55,773 bases of DNA from the NCBI GenBank assembly GCA_028285595.1, contig JANQOW010000050.1, positions 1-55,773 on the forward strand, given 5' to 3'. Source of the stretch: Hyphomicrobiales bacterium (lineage in GTDB: Bacteria; Pseudomonadota; Alphaproteobacteria; Rhizobiales; CAJQND01). Below the pieces are notes generated by a model. It was not told where the DNA came from. It saw only the letters and a list, made by a program, of their open reading frames with translations, and did not search any database. Shown one piece after another: positions 9,701-18,150 of the stretch; the first letter of the stretch is position 1; every line of letters starts with the position of its first letter. The translations under genes were made by a program, and so were the position numbers.

Positions 9701-10778
9701 AGGCGGTATCATATCGGTCCTGAAAGGCAAAGGGGCTTGGTCGCTCAGCAAGAGCCGCCTTGTGGGAACCGATCCCGGCGGGTTCTCTCAGTCCATTGAC
9801 AACATCAATGACGCAGCCAAGCTGGAAGGCCTGATATCTTCAAGTTTGCACCAAGGCGAGTGGCGGTTTGAGCCCGTCCGCTCAGAGTGGTCTGTGGAGA
9901 GCGGATTGGTCAGGCTGGTGCCCGGCGACATCAAATCGGACGTGGCTGCCGGGCGTGTGGGCGGATTGGCCAATCTGGCAAATGGCCGGCTCAACGCAGA
10001 TTGGACGGTGCAGGTGGAAGGTGTGGCTGAAGCGCCCGCCTATCAGGTCAAACTGGAAGGTCCAGTGGGGGCGCTGGCGAGAAGCCACGATACCACAAGC
10101 TTGCGCTCGTTCCTGGTTGTGCGTGTCTTGCAGGAAAGCATGCGCAAGCTGGAAGAGTTGCAGCGGGAACAGGAACGCTTGTTTGAGGAGCGCGAGAAGG
10201 CCAAGCAGGGGGGTGCGCCGGCGCCCGATGAGAGCCAAGCCACAGAGCCCGAAGCGCCGGCCGATGAGGCTAAGGACGAGGCGCCTGCCGATGGTTCGCA
10301 GGATCAGGCCGCAGCGCAAGAAGCGCAGAAAGAGGCTGAAAGGCAGGCTGCAGAGGCCGCGCGCAAAGAGGCTGAGCGGCTGGCCGCACAAAAAGCTGCA
10401 GAAGAAGCAGCGCGCAAAGAGGCCGAGCGACAAGAGGCTGCGCGAAGAGAGGCCGAGCGGCTTGAGCTGGAAAGACTTGCCGCAGAAGCTGCGGCGCGTG
10501 AGCGGGCCGAACAGCAGAGGGCCGGCGAGATTGAGCGCAAACGCCGCGCCTTTATCGCAGCGCAGGAGCAGGCGGCCGAGCGCAAGCGGGCCGCGCGTCA
10601 GGAGGCCGCCAGACGCGAAGCACGTCGCAAGGAGGCCGAACAGGCACGAGAGGCGGCACGGGCCGTGGCTGAAGCCGAGGCGCTGCGGGCGGCACAGGAG
10701 CGCGAAGGCGGCGATAGCCGTGCCTTGGGCTTGCAGCAATTGCGCAACTCAGGACGGGCACAGGACGATAACCGCTGA
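6783..10778 (+). CDS. AsmA family protein with long C-terminal charged coiled-coil tail
   Basis: The 1331-residue protein starts with one N-terminal membrane anchor (about residues 5-27) followed by the conserved FVDWSTYRAEIE segment of AsmA-domain proteins. A long beta-rich body follows, typical of the AsmA/TamB/YhdP group of periplasmic bridge proteins involved in phospholipid movement or outer-membrane assembly. The AsmA C-terminal region ends at about residue 1115. The last 210 residues are extremely rich in Ala, Glu, Arg and Lys with repeated (A/R)KEAER-like heptads, so a long helix or coiled coil comparable in composition to the TolA stalk is predicted. It converges on the RHH gene with only 12 bases between. 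Domain assignment is firm; the transport role is inferred from the family. Confidence 0.87.
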   Translation: MKSPLLIFSTLLVLLLAGALATPFFVDWSTYRAEIEDYGRKAIGRDVRIAGDIDIQFLPLPTLTLEDVRVANVENASSPVFLSVKMLQARLLLAPLLRGQVQVHSVILDRPELDLERLASGKGNWVLEPSEELAQIVPLSGFSLEKTKVVDGTIYVSDRRRSGRARFDQVNLKISVGSATGPYQARGTVAYEGDPVNVSVSTGKIRPDGTMRLGVRVKPQTGTRLHYSFDGKLLGQSAEQIAAGTLKVTPPEIDDAAKSSPLSNLEKLPFLFSSKVAIGEEKLSFTDIELALDQANAVTNAVTGRAEFTLGYDIGFDASLSARRLDLDALAQDLGSQLAQRLRSAVSLDTLDAVAGLLPKNVYGRVQVSSGQLKTGAAVIETGKLDVSVSDTGLKVRELSGLLPGRTRFELSGLYLPDPVTPQFNGAFKFNALDGRGFINWMRPGLYGEESGRIGRLKFSGSLSATPEHGRINGANFEFEGGTGQGSLFWARSGTPFVEAELSSDALDLTTMIPRGREAGLLDGPALIGQLNTGGAPLGLNMKIGRLTFASRTLKDFVANVKFNGAAVDIRRLAGTVGEKGKIDLAGSLAGQSRTVNGEVSGKVSSPDAIEMLQVLGIGEMPDHMHKLLDGEPLDVWLEYVSNPEKNRLSVEGVAGAGLVGLVIETDGPFAKWRKVNLDVDGVYETNRAHRLLSALDLGPSEAVLSGKADAKISLLASGALPSGITANLKARILSGTLDVTADLEDPGTGLSVRGKVKAASYDAQKIARALSVGAAFEGEAKVTAEFDGDNRRYRISGLTLDLPGIKGRFDGSLTPKNETFQVSGAGRFDTLDLGTALGVLTLGPPLDRAPGQAFWADWPFRNAALSGLMLDVRVSAEKLVLAPGAVLSDARFTVKAEDEKLTLANASGDLYGGSLQGQLEAARTASGNLAVKAKVDVSDAGLANVLRDKKGNALAHGALSLEGTVEGEGRSPGGIISVLKGKGAWSLSKSRLVGTDPGGFSQSIDNINDAAKLEGLISSSLHQGEWRFEPVRSEWSVESGLVRLVPGDIKSDVAAGRVGGLANLANGRLNADWTVQVEGVAEAPAYQVKLEGPVGALARSHDTTSLRSFLVVRVLQESMRKLEELQREQERLFEEREKAKQGGAPAPDESQATEPEAPADEAKDEAPADGSQDQAAAQEAQKEAERQAAEAARKEAERLAAQKAAEEAARKEAERQEAARREAERLELERLAAEAAARERAEQQRAGEIERKRRAFIAAQEQAAERKRAARQEAARREARRKEAEQAREAARAVAEAEALRAAQEREGGDSRALGLQQLRNSGRAQDDNR

Positions 10779-10790
10779 GCGCGTCCGTGT

Positions 10791-11000
10791 TCAGGACTTT
10801 AGCCGATTGAGAACGTAAACCCGGGCAGCACTGGAGAGATTGCGGCCGTCTCTTGCCTCGTCGATCTGAGTGATGAGATCGGCGAGCGAGCGGCCGTCCC
10901 TAGCGGCAATTTCTTGCAATGCGCTCCAGAATTCCGGCTCCATCGACAGGCTGGTGCGGTGACCGGCCACCGTCACGGAGCGTTTTACCGGACCGGTCAT
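10791..11000 (-). CDS. Ribbon-helix-helix domain protein
   Basis: This 69-residue protein matches the RHH_4 family of small alphaproteobacterial proteins: a short basic beta strand (KRSVTVAGHRTSLSM), then two helices (EFWSALQEIAARDGRSLADLITQID). RHH folds usually dimerise and bind DNA through the strand, so a DNA-binding regulator is likely but unproven. Its ATG overlaps the stop region of the DUF4169 gene by 4 bases, so translation is probably coupled. It forms the end of a fumC-DUF4169-RHH operon. Confidence 0.82.
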   Translation of the reverse strand: MTGPVKRSVTVAGHRTSLSMEPEFWSALQEIAARDGRSLADLITQIDEARDGRNLSSAARVYVLNRLKS

Positions 11001-11197
11001 GCCGGTTCGCGGTCATCGTCCTCGCCGGTCAGCCGGTGGCCGGCGAGCTTTGCGTCTTCCTTCTCTTCGCTGGCTTTGGTCAAAGACCGTTCAGCTTTCG
11101 TTGTCCCGTGTTTGGCGCGGTTTTCCTTGGCCGCCTTCTCCTTGGCGGCGCGCTCTTTGGCTTTGCGGAACTGTCTGAGATTGATCACATCTCCCAT
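10997..11197 (-). CDS. DUF4169 family small basic protein
   Basis: The 66-residue highly charged protein begins MGDVINLRQFRKAKERA, the hallmark of DUF4169, followed by an Ala/Lys/Glu-rich helix and NRAKHGTTKAE. The family is nearly confined to Alphaproteobacteria and commonly sits directly after fumC, as here (11 bases). No function is known. Its helical, highly charged character suggests a protein or nucleic-acid partner. Confidence 0.85.
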   Translation of the reverse strand: MGDVINLRQFRKAKERAAKEKAAKENRAKHGTTKAERSLTKASEEKEDAKLAGHRLTGEDDDREPA

Positions 11198-11208
11198 ATT
11201 TTCCGTCC

Positions 11209-12600
11209 TCAGCTTGGTCCGATCATCATTTCCGGTCGAACAATCTTGTCGAATTCCTCGGCAGTCACAAAGCCCAGCCCCACGGCCTCATCGCGCAAGG
11301 TGGTGCCGTTTTTGTGGGCCGTCTTGGCGATCTTGGTGGCATTGTCATAGCCGATGCTTGGCGCCAATGCGGTCACGAGCATCAAGGAACGCTCCATCAG
11401 CGCCGAGATCTGATCATCATTGGCGCTGATTCCCACCACACAATTGTCGGTGAACGAATGGCACGCGTCCGCCAGCAGTCTTATGGACTGGAGCACGTTG
11501 TAGATCATCACCGGCTTGAACACGTTGAGCTCAAAATGGCCCTGACTGCCGGCCATGGAAACCGTGGTGTGGTTCCCCATCACCTGGGTGCACACCATGG
11601 TCATGGCCTCACACTGTGTGGGGTTGACCTTGCCGGGCATGATCGAGGATCCGGGCTCATTCTCCGGAAGAGACAGCTCACCCAACCCGGACCGCGGGCC
11701 AGAGCCCAGAAGGCGTATGTCATTGGCAATCTTAAACAGGCTCACAGCCACCACATTAAGCGCGCCGGACACCTCCACCATGGCATCGTGCGCGGCCAGG
11801 GCTTCAAATTTGTTGGGGGCGGTCTTGAACGGCAGCTTGGTGATCTTGGCCACGTGGGCGGCGAAGGCTTTATCAAAACCCTTCTTGGTGTTCAGCCCGG
11901 TCCCCACCGCGGTGCCCCCTTGGGCGAGCGGATAAAGCCGGGGCAGGGTCACCTTCACCCGTTCCATGCCGAGCTTCACCTGGGCGGCGTAGCCTGAAAA
12001 CTCCTGGCCCAAGGTCAAAGGTGTTGCGTCCTGCAAGTGGGTGCGGCCGATCTTGATGGTCTTGCGCCAGGCCTTGGCCTTGTCTGCCAAGGCGGCGTGC
12101 AGGTGATCAAGCGCGGGCAGGAGGGCATGGTGCACTTGCTCCACCGCCGCGATGTGCATGGCGGTGGGGAAGGTGTCGTTAGACGATTGCGATCGGTTCA
12201 CATGATCGTTTGGGTGCACCGGATCCTTAGAGCCAATCTCGCCGCCCAGCAACTCAATGGCGCGGTTGGCGATCACCTCGTTGGCATTCATATTGGACTG
12301 GGTGCCCGAGCCGGTCTGCCAGACCACGAGGGGGAAATTGTCGTTCAGCTTTCCGTCAATCACCTCCGAGGCGGCTTTGGAAATTGCCTGGCCTGTTTTC
12401 CTGTCCAGGTTCTTCAAATCCATGTTGGTGAGCGCAGCGGCCTTTTTGATGACCCCCAAGGCGCGGACCAGAGGGGCCGGCATGGTCTCAACACCGATCT
12501 TGAAATTGCCCAGCGAGCGCTGGGTCTGCGCGCCCCAATACTTGTCCGATGGCACCTTGAGGGGGCCGAAGCTGTCTGTTTCGATACGTGTGTCGCTCAT
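11209..12600 (-). CDS. fumC: Class II fumarate hydratase
   Basis: The 463-residue enzyme is a soluble, iron-independent fumarase that interconverts fumarate and malate in the TCA cycle. The family signature [15 protein letters not shown] (catalytic Ser loop) is present near residue 318, and the substrate stretches [12 protein letters not shown] and NDTFPTAMH in the first half. Length equals the usual FumC length and all active-site blocks are intact. It heads the fumC-DUF4169-RHH operon. The ribosome site is weak (no clear AGGAG before the ATG). Argininosuccinate lyase and aspartase are excluded by the overall sequence. Confidence 0.95.
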   Translation of the reverse strand: MSDTRIETDSFGPLKVPSDKYWGAQTQRSLGNFKIGVETMPAPLVRALGVIKKAAALTNMDLKNLDRKTGQAISKAASEVIDGKLNDNFPLVVWQTGSGTQSNMNANEVIANRAIELLGGEIGSKDPVHPNDHVNRSQSSNDTFPTAMHIAAVEQVHHALLPALDHLHAALADKAKAWRKTIKIGRTHLQDATPLTLGQEFSGYAAQVKLGMERVKVTLPRLYPLAQGGTAVGTGLNTKKGFDKAFAAHVAKITKLPFKTAPNKFEALAAHDAMVEVSGALNVVAVSLFKIANDIRLLGSGPRSGLGELSLPENEPGSSIMPGKVNPTQCEAMTMVCTQVMGNHTTVSMAGSQGHFELNVFKPVMIYNVLQSIRLLADACHSFTDNCVVGISANDDQISALMERSLMLVTALAPSIGYDNATKIAKTAHKNGTTLRDEAVGLGFVTAEEFDKIVRPEMMIGPS

Positions 12601-12713
12601 GGGTGTGCCGCCAGTAAAAGTGAGTCTCTGTGTTGGGACCCTCTGTTAGCATGGCTGCGGGCGGGCGGCCAATGGCCACACGCCGCAACCCACATCTTAT
12701 CGCGCTTTCTGCG

Positions 12714-14144
12714 TCAGCTCAGTGCCGGTCTGCTCGCCGGATCGGTGAACCACGACCCGGCCTCGGTCTCGTAAGCCATGCCGGCTTGGAACACATCCGC
12801 ATCGCAATAGGTCCGCCCCACGATTTGGATGCCGGTGGGCACGCCCGTGCTCGCTCGTCCTGACGGCAGGGTCAGGACCGGACAGCGGCTGAGCGTATTG
12901 AAGGGTGAGGTCATCACCCAGCCCAGCATGGGGTTCACCGGCTTGCCATTGATCTCCACCGTGTCGTGGGCCTGATCAAAGTCAGCCGCCACCGCCGGCA
13001 GGGCCGTGGTGGGACAGATCAGAACATTGTACTCCTCCAGGATGGGGCCCAGCTCGCTGTACATGCGGCCGGCCACTTCAAGGGTGCCCAAGAAGGTTTT
13101 GGAGCTGGAAACCTGCCCTTTCTCGGCAAACATGCGGGCATAGTCGGTGAGCACCTCCCCATGCGTTTCGAGTGTTTCGGCAATGTAGGCGCCGAACAGA
13201 TGTTCCAGATAGGCAAGGGCCGCCTCCAGGCATTCCTCACCCCAGGAGAGCTCAATTTCTTCCACCGTGGCACCGGCGGCGCGGAACACATCCAGGGCCG
13301 CTTCGGTGTTGGCGCGCACTTCGTGATCCACTTCGTAGTACCCGAGGTTTGGCGAATAGGCGATCTTCCAGTTGCTGATCGAGTCAAAGCTGGTGGGCAG
13401 CTCCAGTTTGGGTTTGAGCGAGGCAATGTCGCGCGGGTGAGGGCCGCACATGACGTTTTGCAGCAAGGCCACATCGGCCACGGTGCGGGCGAGCGGCCCG
13501 GCATGGCAGTAGAAGTCCAGGTTAAAGGGAGGGTCCTCGGGGTTGCGGCCATAGGGGGGCTTGAAGCCTGCGAGCCCGCAAGTTGAGGCCGGTATACGTA
13601 TCGAACCGCCAATGTCTGACCCCGTGCAGAGCGCTGACGTGCCGGCGGCCAGCGAGGCGGCCGAGCCGCCGGAAGATCCGCCCGGCGTGAACTCAGGGTT
13701 CCACGGGTTGCGGGTGACGCCCCAGAGTTTGGAGTGGCAGTAGCCGGCGCAGGAAAATTCCGGTGTCGCGGTGCGGGCATGAACGATGCCGCCCTCGGCC
13801 AAAATGCGCTCGTTGACGATGGTTGTGGTCTTGGCGATAAAGTCTTTCATGGACAAAGAGCCGTTCGAGGTCGGTTTGCCTGCGATATAGCTCTCATCCT
13901 TGATCCCAATGGGCAGGCCCTCCAGGGCGCCGGTGTCTTCGCCGGCGGCGTACTTTGCCTCGGCCTTCTTTGCCAGGGCGCGGGCTTCGTCATAGTGGGT
14001 GAAGGTGAAGGCGTTGATGGTGGGCTCCACCGTTTCGGCCTGGGCAATGTAGGCGTCCAGCAGCTCAACAGGGGAGAGGGTTTTGGCTTTGAACCGCGCC
14101 AGAGCTTCGGTTGCAGGCAGGTAGCAAAGATCAAGATCGGGCAT
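12714..14144 (-). CDS. Amidase signature (AS) family hydrolase
   Basis: The 476-residue protein has the Ser-cisSer-Lys triad of the amidase signature family. The Lys is in GLPIGIKDES, the cis-Ser in the Gly/Ser-rich GGSSGGSAASLAAG, and the nucleophile Ser in GSDIGGSIRIPAS. A longer frame extends to 14264, but the ATG at 14144 has GAAAGG about 7 bases upstream and begins the typical amidase N-terminus. Members hydrolyse amides ranging from Glu-tRNA(Gln) intermediates to xenobiotics. No gatB or gatC is nearby, so a catabolic amidase is more likely than GatA. It is divergent from the PanB-like gene. Confidence 0.88.
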   Translation of the reverse strand: MPDLDLCYLPATEALARFKAKTLSPVELLDAYIAQAETVEPTINAFTFTHYDEARALAKKAEAKYAAGEDTGALEGLPIGIKDESYIAGKPTSNGSLSMKDFIAKTTTIVNERILAEGGIVHARTATPEFSCAGYCHSKLWGVTRNPWNPEFTPGGSSGGSAASLAAGTSALCTGSDIGGSIRIPASTCGLAGFKPPYGRNPEDPPFNLDFYCHAGPLARTVADVALLQNVMCGPHPRDIASLKPKLELPTSFDSISNWKIAYSPNLGYYEVDHEVRANTEAALDVFRAAGATVEEIELSWGEECLEAALAYLEHLFGAYIAETLETHGEVLTDYARMFAEKGQVSSSKTFLGTLEVAGRMYSELGPILEEYNVLICPTTALPAVAADFDQAHDTVEINGKPVNPMLGWVMTSPFNTLSRCPVLTLPSGRASTGVPTGIQIVGRTYCDADVFQAGMAYETEAGSWFTDPASRPALS

Positions 14145-14323
14145 GGCTGTGCCTTTCAGTGTGGGCGGGCGGGAGTGAGAGCGTAGCGGATTTGAGCCTG
14201 CCGTGTCACGTCTTCCTCGTAGCGACCCGAACCTGTCATTCAGAGTGCGCGTGGTGAGAGACATGTTGTGATGTTAAGGTGGGGATCTGTGGTGCAGGGT
14301 TTTGGCAATGGGGTAGGGCGTAA

Positions 14324-15121
14324 ATGAGTTTCGCTGGATTGACGGTTATGGATCTGCGGGCCCTGAAGGGCATTCGCCAGATCAGCTTTGTCCAAGTTGC
14401 GCGTCAGGAGGAGGCTGAGGCTGCCTCAGAAGCGGGCATGGATATGATTGGCACAGCCTTCATTCCCGAACGCGCGCACTTCGCCAAGGCGGTGCCGGAA
14501 ACGCATTTCCAGTTTGGTCTGCCGTGGGGCAAGCACGCCACTGCCGAGGAGGCGTTACGCGACGCCATGGCCGCAATGGAGGCCGGTGGTCAATCCATCT
14601 ATTGCGCGATGAGCCCCGCGATCATCGAGGTGCTGGCGCGCGAAGGTGTGCCGATTATCTGCCACGTGGGGCTGGTGCCGCCCAAGGCCGCGTGGACGGG
14701 CGGCTACAGGGCCGTTGGCAAAACCATGGAACAGGCGCTGGGGCTCTGGCAGCAGGTGAAAGACTTTGAAGATGCCGGTGCCTATGCGGTGGAGATGGAG
14801 GTGATTCCGTCCCGGCTGGCAGCGGAGATCACCAAACGCACCTCAATGCTGACCATATCGCTGGGTTCTGGAGCAAAGTGTGATGCGCAATACCTCTTCT
14901 CGGCAGACCTTCTGGGAGAAAATCGCGGCCATGTCCCGCGCCACGCCAAAGTCTATCGCAACTTTGCTGCTGAGCGTGACCGCCTACAGGAGGAGCGTGT
15001 GGCGGCTTATCGTGAGTATATCGCCGATGTGGGCGCAGGCGCCTTTCCTGAAGCGTCACACACCGTTGATATTGACGATCAGGTGCTGGAGGCGTGGCTC
15101 GACCGGCTTGAGCAAGACTGA
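14324..15121 (+). CDS. PanB-like (ketopantoate hydroxymethyltransferase family) protein lacking the metal site
   Basis: The 265-residue protein aligns along its length with PanB, the TIM-barrel enzyme of pantothenate synthesis. Shared blocks include HVGLVPPKAAWTGGYRAVGK, the glutamate of the VLECVP motif (E159 in EMEVIP) and H114. The PanB metal and substrate residues are gone: E. coli D45 aligns with T44, D84 with G65, K112 with Y93 and E114 with A95. An authentic Mg-dependent hydroxymethyltransferase is therefore unlikely. It may act on another 2-oxo acid or be a PEP-mutase-superfamily side branch. It is divergent from the amidase and converges on the cyclase gene. Confidence 0.75.
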   Translation: MSFAGLTVMDLRALKGIRQISFVQVARQEEAEAASEAGMDMIGTAFIPERAHFAKAVPETHFQFGLPWGKHATAEEALRDAMAAMEAGGQSIYCAMSPAIIEVLAREGVPIICHVGLVPPKAAWTGGYRAVGKTMEQALGLWQQVKDFEDAGAYAVEMEVIPSRLAAEITKRTSMLTISLGSGAKCDAQYLFSADLLGENRGHVPRHAKVYRNFAAERDRLQEERVAAYREYIADVGAGAFPEASHTVDIDDQVLEAWLDRLEQD

Positions 15122-15153
15122 GGCGGCCGTTTTGCAGAAGTTTCGGATCGACC

Positions 15154-16488
15154 CTATGAGGGGTTGCGCTGCCCAACCAGGTACCAGGATTGGGTCTTGC
15201 CAATGCCTTTGATGTCAATCTCTGTGCGCTTCTCAAATGAGAAGTGCTCTGCCAGCGCCGCGCGTGTTTCGTCTGAAACATGGATACGCCCCGCTTCTCC
15301 CGTACTCTCCAGCCGGGCGGCAAGGTTAACGGTATCTCCCCATACATCATAGGCGAATTTCGCCTGACCGATGACGCCGGCTGCCACGGGCCCGGTGGCA
15401 ATGCCAACGCGAATGTTCAGGTCCACACCCTGGCTATGCGCGACTTCAGCGATCGCCGATTTCATCTCCAGCGCCAGGTTGGCGATGCGGAAAGCGTGAT
15501 CCTCCACCACTTCAGGAAGGCCACCGACGGCCATGTATGCATCCCCGATGGTTTTGATCTTTTCCACGCCCGCATCGGCGCTGGCCGCGTCAAATCGCAC
15601 GAATATCGCATTGAGCAGATCAACAATCTCGTCAGCCCCCATCTTCCGGGCCAGCGGCGTGAAACCCGCCAGATCGGCGAAGAGCACCGTAACCTCATCG
15701 TATCGTTGCGCGATCATTTCCCCCGGATTGTCTTTGAGGTGCTCGGCGACCGGGACGGGCAGCACATTGTGCAATAGCCGCTCTGATCGTTCCTCGGCGT
15801 CAGCCGCCATTCGGTAAAAGTACCAAACGACAATGGCCACGATTGCGGTCAGGCTGGTCGAAGAGATGACATAGATCTGGATCAGAAACGAGGCCTCGAT
15901 AGCGCCCGTCGCCTGTCCGTTTACGTAAAGGATCTGAGCAACCAGATGCAACACCAGGCCGGAGACGATGATGATGAGGATCAGCGCCAGGCGTGCCGAG
16001 CCGAAGATCAGAAAGGCGACCGCTGCCGCGCCAAAATACTGCAAGTGGATGCCGGCTTCGCGGCCGAAGAAGTAGGTGAAGTAAAACAAGGTCACGAAGA
16101 TCATGGCGGCGAGCACAACACCTCCGGCCGCCGAACCGAACCGGTGCCAGAAAGGCATGGATGCGGTTGTTGCGGCGGAGATGAGATTGACCACAATGGG
16201 CCACATCAACGTCTCGTAGCTGTGCAGGGCGTAGGTGATTGCGTAGCTCAGTGAGGAGATGGTGGCCAAATACCCGATCATGTTGGTGATGATCAGCCGG
16301 CGCCTGGTGGCCGCGGGGTAGCTGGCCGTGCCGGCCTGGCTCAAGTGGAGCAGCTTGGTTCCAACACGGGCCGACAGCGTCTCGTGTAAAGAGTCAAGAA
16401 GCTTGTTCATGGCAACCTTGGCGCAGTGGTTGACTGGCACATCGGCCACACTGTCTCGTTTTGCAGCCGAGTTTTCAATAGCCAGCAT
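15154..16488 (-). CDS. Membrane-bound class III adenylate cyclase
   Basis: Up to 444 residues: an N-terminal region with about six hydrophobic helices (roughly residues 60-225), then a class III nucleotide cyclase catalytic domain. Both metal aspartates are visible (VLFADLAGFTPL and TIGDAYMAVGG). The adenine-specifying Lys (EKIKTIGD) and Asp (FAYDVWGD), and the transition-state Asn and Arg (TVNLAARLE), are all present, so ATP to cAMP is predicted. The catalytic domain can act as a homodimer. An internal ATG at 16410 has AAGGTTGCC just before it and is a good alternative start (418 residues). The LysM gene lies upstream on the same strand. Confidence 0.88.
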   Translation of the reverse strand: MLAIENSAAKRDSVADVPVNHCAKVAMNKLLDSLHETLSARVGTKLLHLSQAGTASYPAATRRRLIITNMIGYLATISSLSYAITYALHSYETLMWPIVVNLISAATTASMPFWHRFGSAAGGVVLAAMIFVTLFYFTYFFGREAGIHLQYFGAAAVAFLIFGSARLALILIIIVSGLVLHLVAQILYVNGQATGAIEASFLIQIYVISSTSLTAIVAIVVWYFYRMAADAEERSERLLHNVLPVPVAEHLKDNPGEMIAQRYDEVTVLFADLAGFTPLARKMGADEIVDLLNAIFVRFDAASADAGVEKIKTIGDAYMAVGGLPEVVEDHAFRIANLALEMKSAIAEVAHSQGVDLNIRVGIATGPVAAGVIGQAKFAYDVWGDTVNLAARLESTGEAGRIHVSDETRAALAEHFSFEKRTEIDIKGIGKTQSWYLVGQRNPS

Positions 16489-16567
16489 CCAGAGTGGCGT
16501 TCTTGACCGCCACTCCTGAAGGGTCGGATGTGTTCTTCTTCAGCCTGACCGCGCTCTTCCAGGCGGT

Positions 16568-17062
16568 CTAGAAGTCCCGCGGGATGCGCAGCACCTGGCC
16601 GGGGAAGATCAGATCGGGATTGGCGATAATGTGCTGATTGGCCTGGAATATGGGTTGCCATGCGCTGGCATCTTCATAATAGCGCTCTGCCAATGCTGAG
16701 AGCGTGTCGCCCGACACCACATCATGCTCCCAGAACCCCATATAGCCATCCAGGATCATCGGCCCATAGAGCACTGGCACGGTGACCGAGGGGATGGGCC
16801 CTTCGCCGCCGCCGGTGTCATCGGTGAGGGTGACAAACAGACGATTGAGCCGGAAGGCCGCGGTGTCCGGGATTGTGATGGAGGCCTGGAACTGGCGGAT
16901 CGATAGAGATCCCACTGTGGCAAGGCCCGTGACCTCGTCATGACCTTCCGACACTTTGATGGTCATTTGTCCTTCAAACGCAACGGCGTTGCCGGCAATC
17001 AGGATTTCGTTTGAGACGAGATCAAACGGCTGGGGTTGCTGGACGTGAATGTTCATCGCCAC
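16568..17062 (-). CDS. Gmad2 plus LysM domain protein
   Basis: The 164-residue protein has two parts. Residues 8-100 resemble the Gmad2 immunoglobulin-like domain known from bacterial spore germination proteins (pattern SNEILIAGNAVAFEG). Residues about 112-164 are a LysM peptidoglycan-binding module (VVSGDTLSALAERYYED through GQVLRIPRDF). There is no signal peptide, so it may be cytoplasmic or exported by an unusual route. It sits 79 bases upstream of the cyclase gene on the same strand. Cell-envelope binding is inferred from LysM only. Confidence 0.8.
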   Translation of the reverse strand: MAMNIHVQQPQPFDLVSNEILIAGNAVAFEGQMTIKVSEGHDEVTGLATVGSLSIRQFQASITIPDTAAFRLNRLFVTLTDDTGGGEGPIPSVTVPVLYGPMILDGYMGFWEHDVVSGDTLSALAERYYEDASAWQPIFQANQHIIANPDLIFPGQVLRIPRDF

Positions 17063-17140
17063 ATTCTCCTTGGCTCATACGCCCGCCCGGCCCGTTAGGG
17101 TGGAGAATGCGGCAGATTGAAGGCGGTTTGATGACGGCCG

Positions 17141-18049
17141 TTAAACCATCGTGCGCAACTCCTGGTAAGATGCAGCACCGGTGATCGGCAGGGCCTCCTC
17201 GCGCCAGGCCTTCTCAAAGCGCGCGCGTAAGCGCTCCGGCAGAAGCGCCTTGGAGGCGCCCACCTTGCCGGTCTTCACTTTGGAGCTTTCCCCGTCGGCG
17301 GGTAGGCCCATCACCTCATCGCGTGCACGGCGCAACAGGTTGTCGTCGAACTGGTGTTTGTGTTCGCGCATGAACTCAATGCTGGATTGCTCCAGAACCA
17401 GGCGTTCCAGCGCCTCGTTCCGTTCCAGTCCCATGAATGTGCAGACTTGCGCGATGGCGCCCGCCGGGTCGTTCTTGATGTCTTCAAAGCAGAACATCAG
17501 CACCGTTTCCTCGTTCCGCTTGGGCCACCATGACCCCAGATGTGTCCAATAGCGCCAACTGCCTTGGGCGTTCAGAAAGTTCTCTTCGGTGTAGCTTTCC
17601 AGCGACACGGTTCCCGGCTCCAGATACCAGCCCACCATGAAGTTGTAGAACGAGATGCATGCATCCATGGGATCGCGGAGTACCACGATGTATTTGGCCC
17701 CGCCGGGCAACTCATCGGCACTATAATGGGTCTTGAACGCCCTGGGTGCGAACGCCTGGGGAGCATTGAGGTCGATGCCGCAATCGTATGCCACCTCCAT
17801 GAAGGGGATCACCTCGGAAATCTCGCCAAACTCCATACTGCCGCCGCTGCGCAAACCGTGCACGATCTGCTGCATCCAAGTGGTGCCGCACTTGGGGAAG
17901 GTTGAGATGATGATGTCGTCCGGCTGAGCTTTGAGCTGGGTGCTGTGGTCAATGCTGGCTTGTGTGGTGCTGATGTCGGAGAGCAGGTTGAACTCGGCCA
18001 AGGTTCGGGCCCGGCGGACTTCGCCGAGCGGGAGCGGGGTCTGGGTCAT
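17141..18049 (-). CDS. PAPS-dependent sulfotransferase
   Basis: The 302-residue protein belongs to the cytosolic-type sulfotransferase family, which moves a sulfuryl group from PAPS to an alcohol or amine. The 5'-phosphosulfate loop is TFPKCGTTWMQQI (about residues 50-62), the 3'-phosphate site VLRDPMDACISFYNF (about 123-137), and a C-terminal K-x-G-x-x-G-like stretch reads KTGKVGASK. The candidate catalytic histidine lies in AFKTHY. It is a single gene with no PAPS-synthesis or polysaccharide genes near it, so a small acceptor such as a lipid, sterol-like or phenolic alcohol is plausible. Confidence 0.86.
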   Translation of the reverse strand: MTQTPLPLGEVRRARTLAEFNLLSDISTTQASIDHSTQLKAQPDDIIISTFPKCGTTWMQQIVHGLRSGGSMEFGEISEVIPFMEVAYDCGIDLNAPQAFAPRAFKTHYSADELPGGAKYIVVLRDPMDACISFYNFMVGWYLEPGTVSLESYTEENFLNAQGSWRYWTHLGSWWPKRNEETVLMFCFEDIKNDPAGAIAQVCTFMGLERNEALERLVLEQSSIEFMREHKHQFDDNLLRRARDEVMGLPADGESSKVKTGKVGASKALLPERLRARFEKAWREEALPITGAASYQELRTMV

Positions 18050-18150
18050 GGGGTCCTTCTGGCGTTTGGCGGTCGGATGAGGCTTGTGGTTATAGCAAAT
18101 AGATCAGCCCAGACCGTCAGGAGATTTCGAGCGCACGCGCCGCTACAGCG

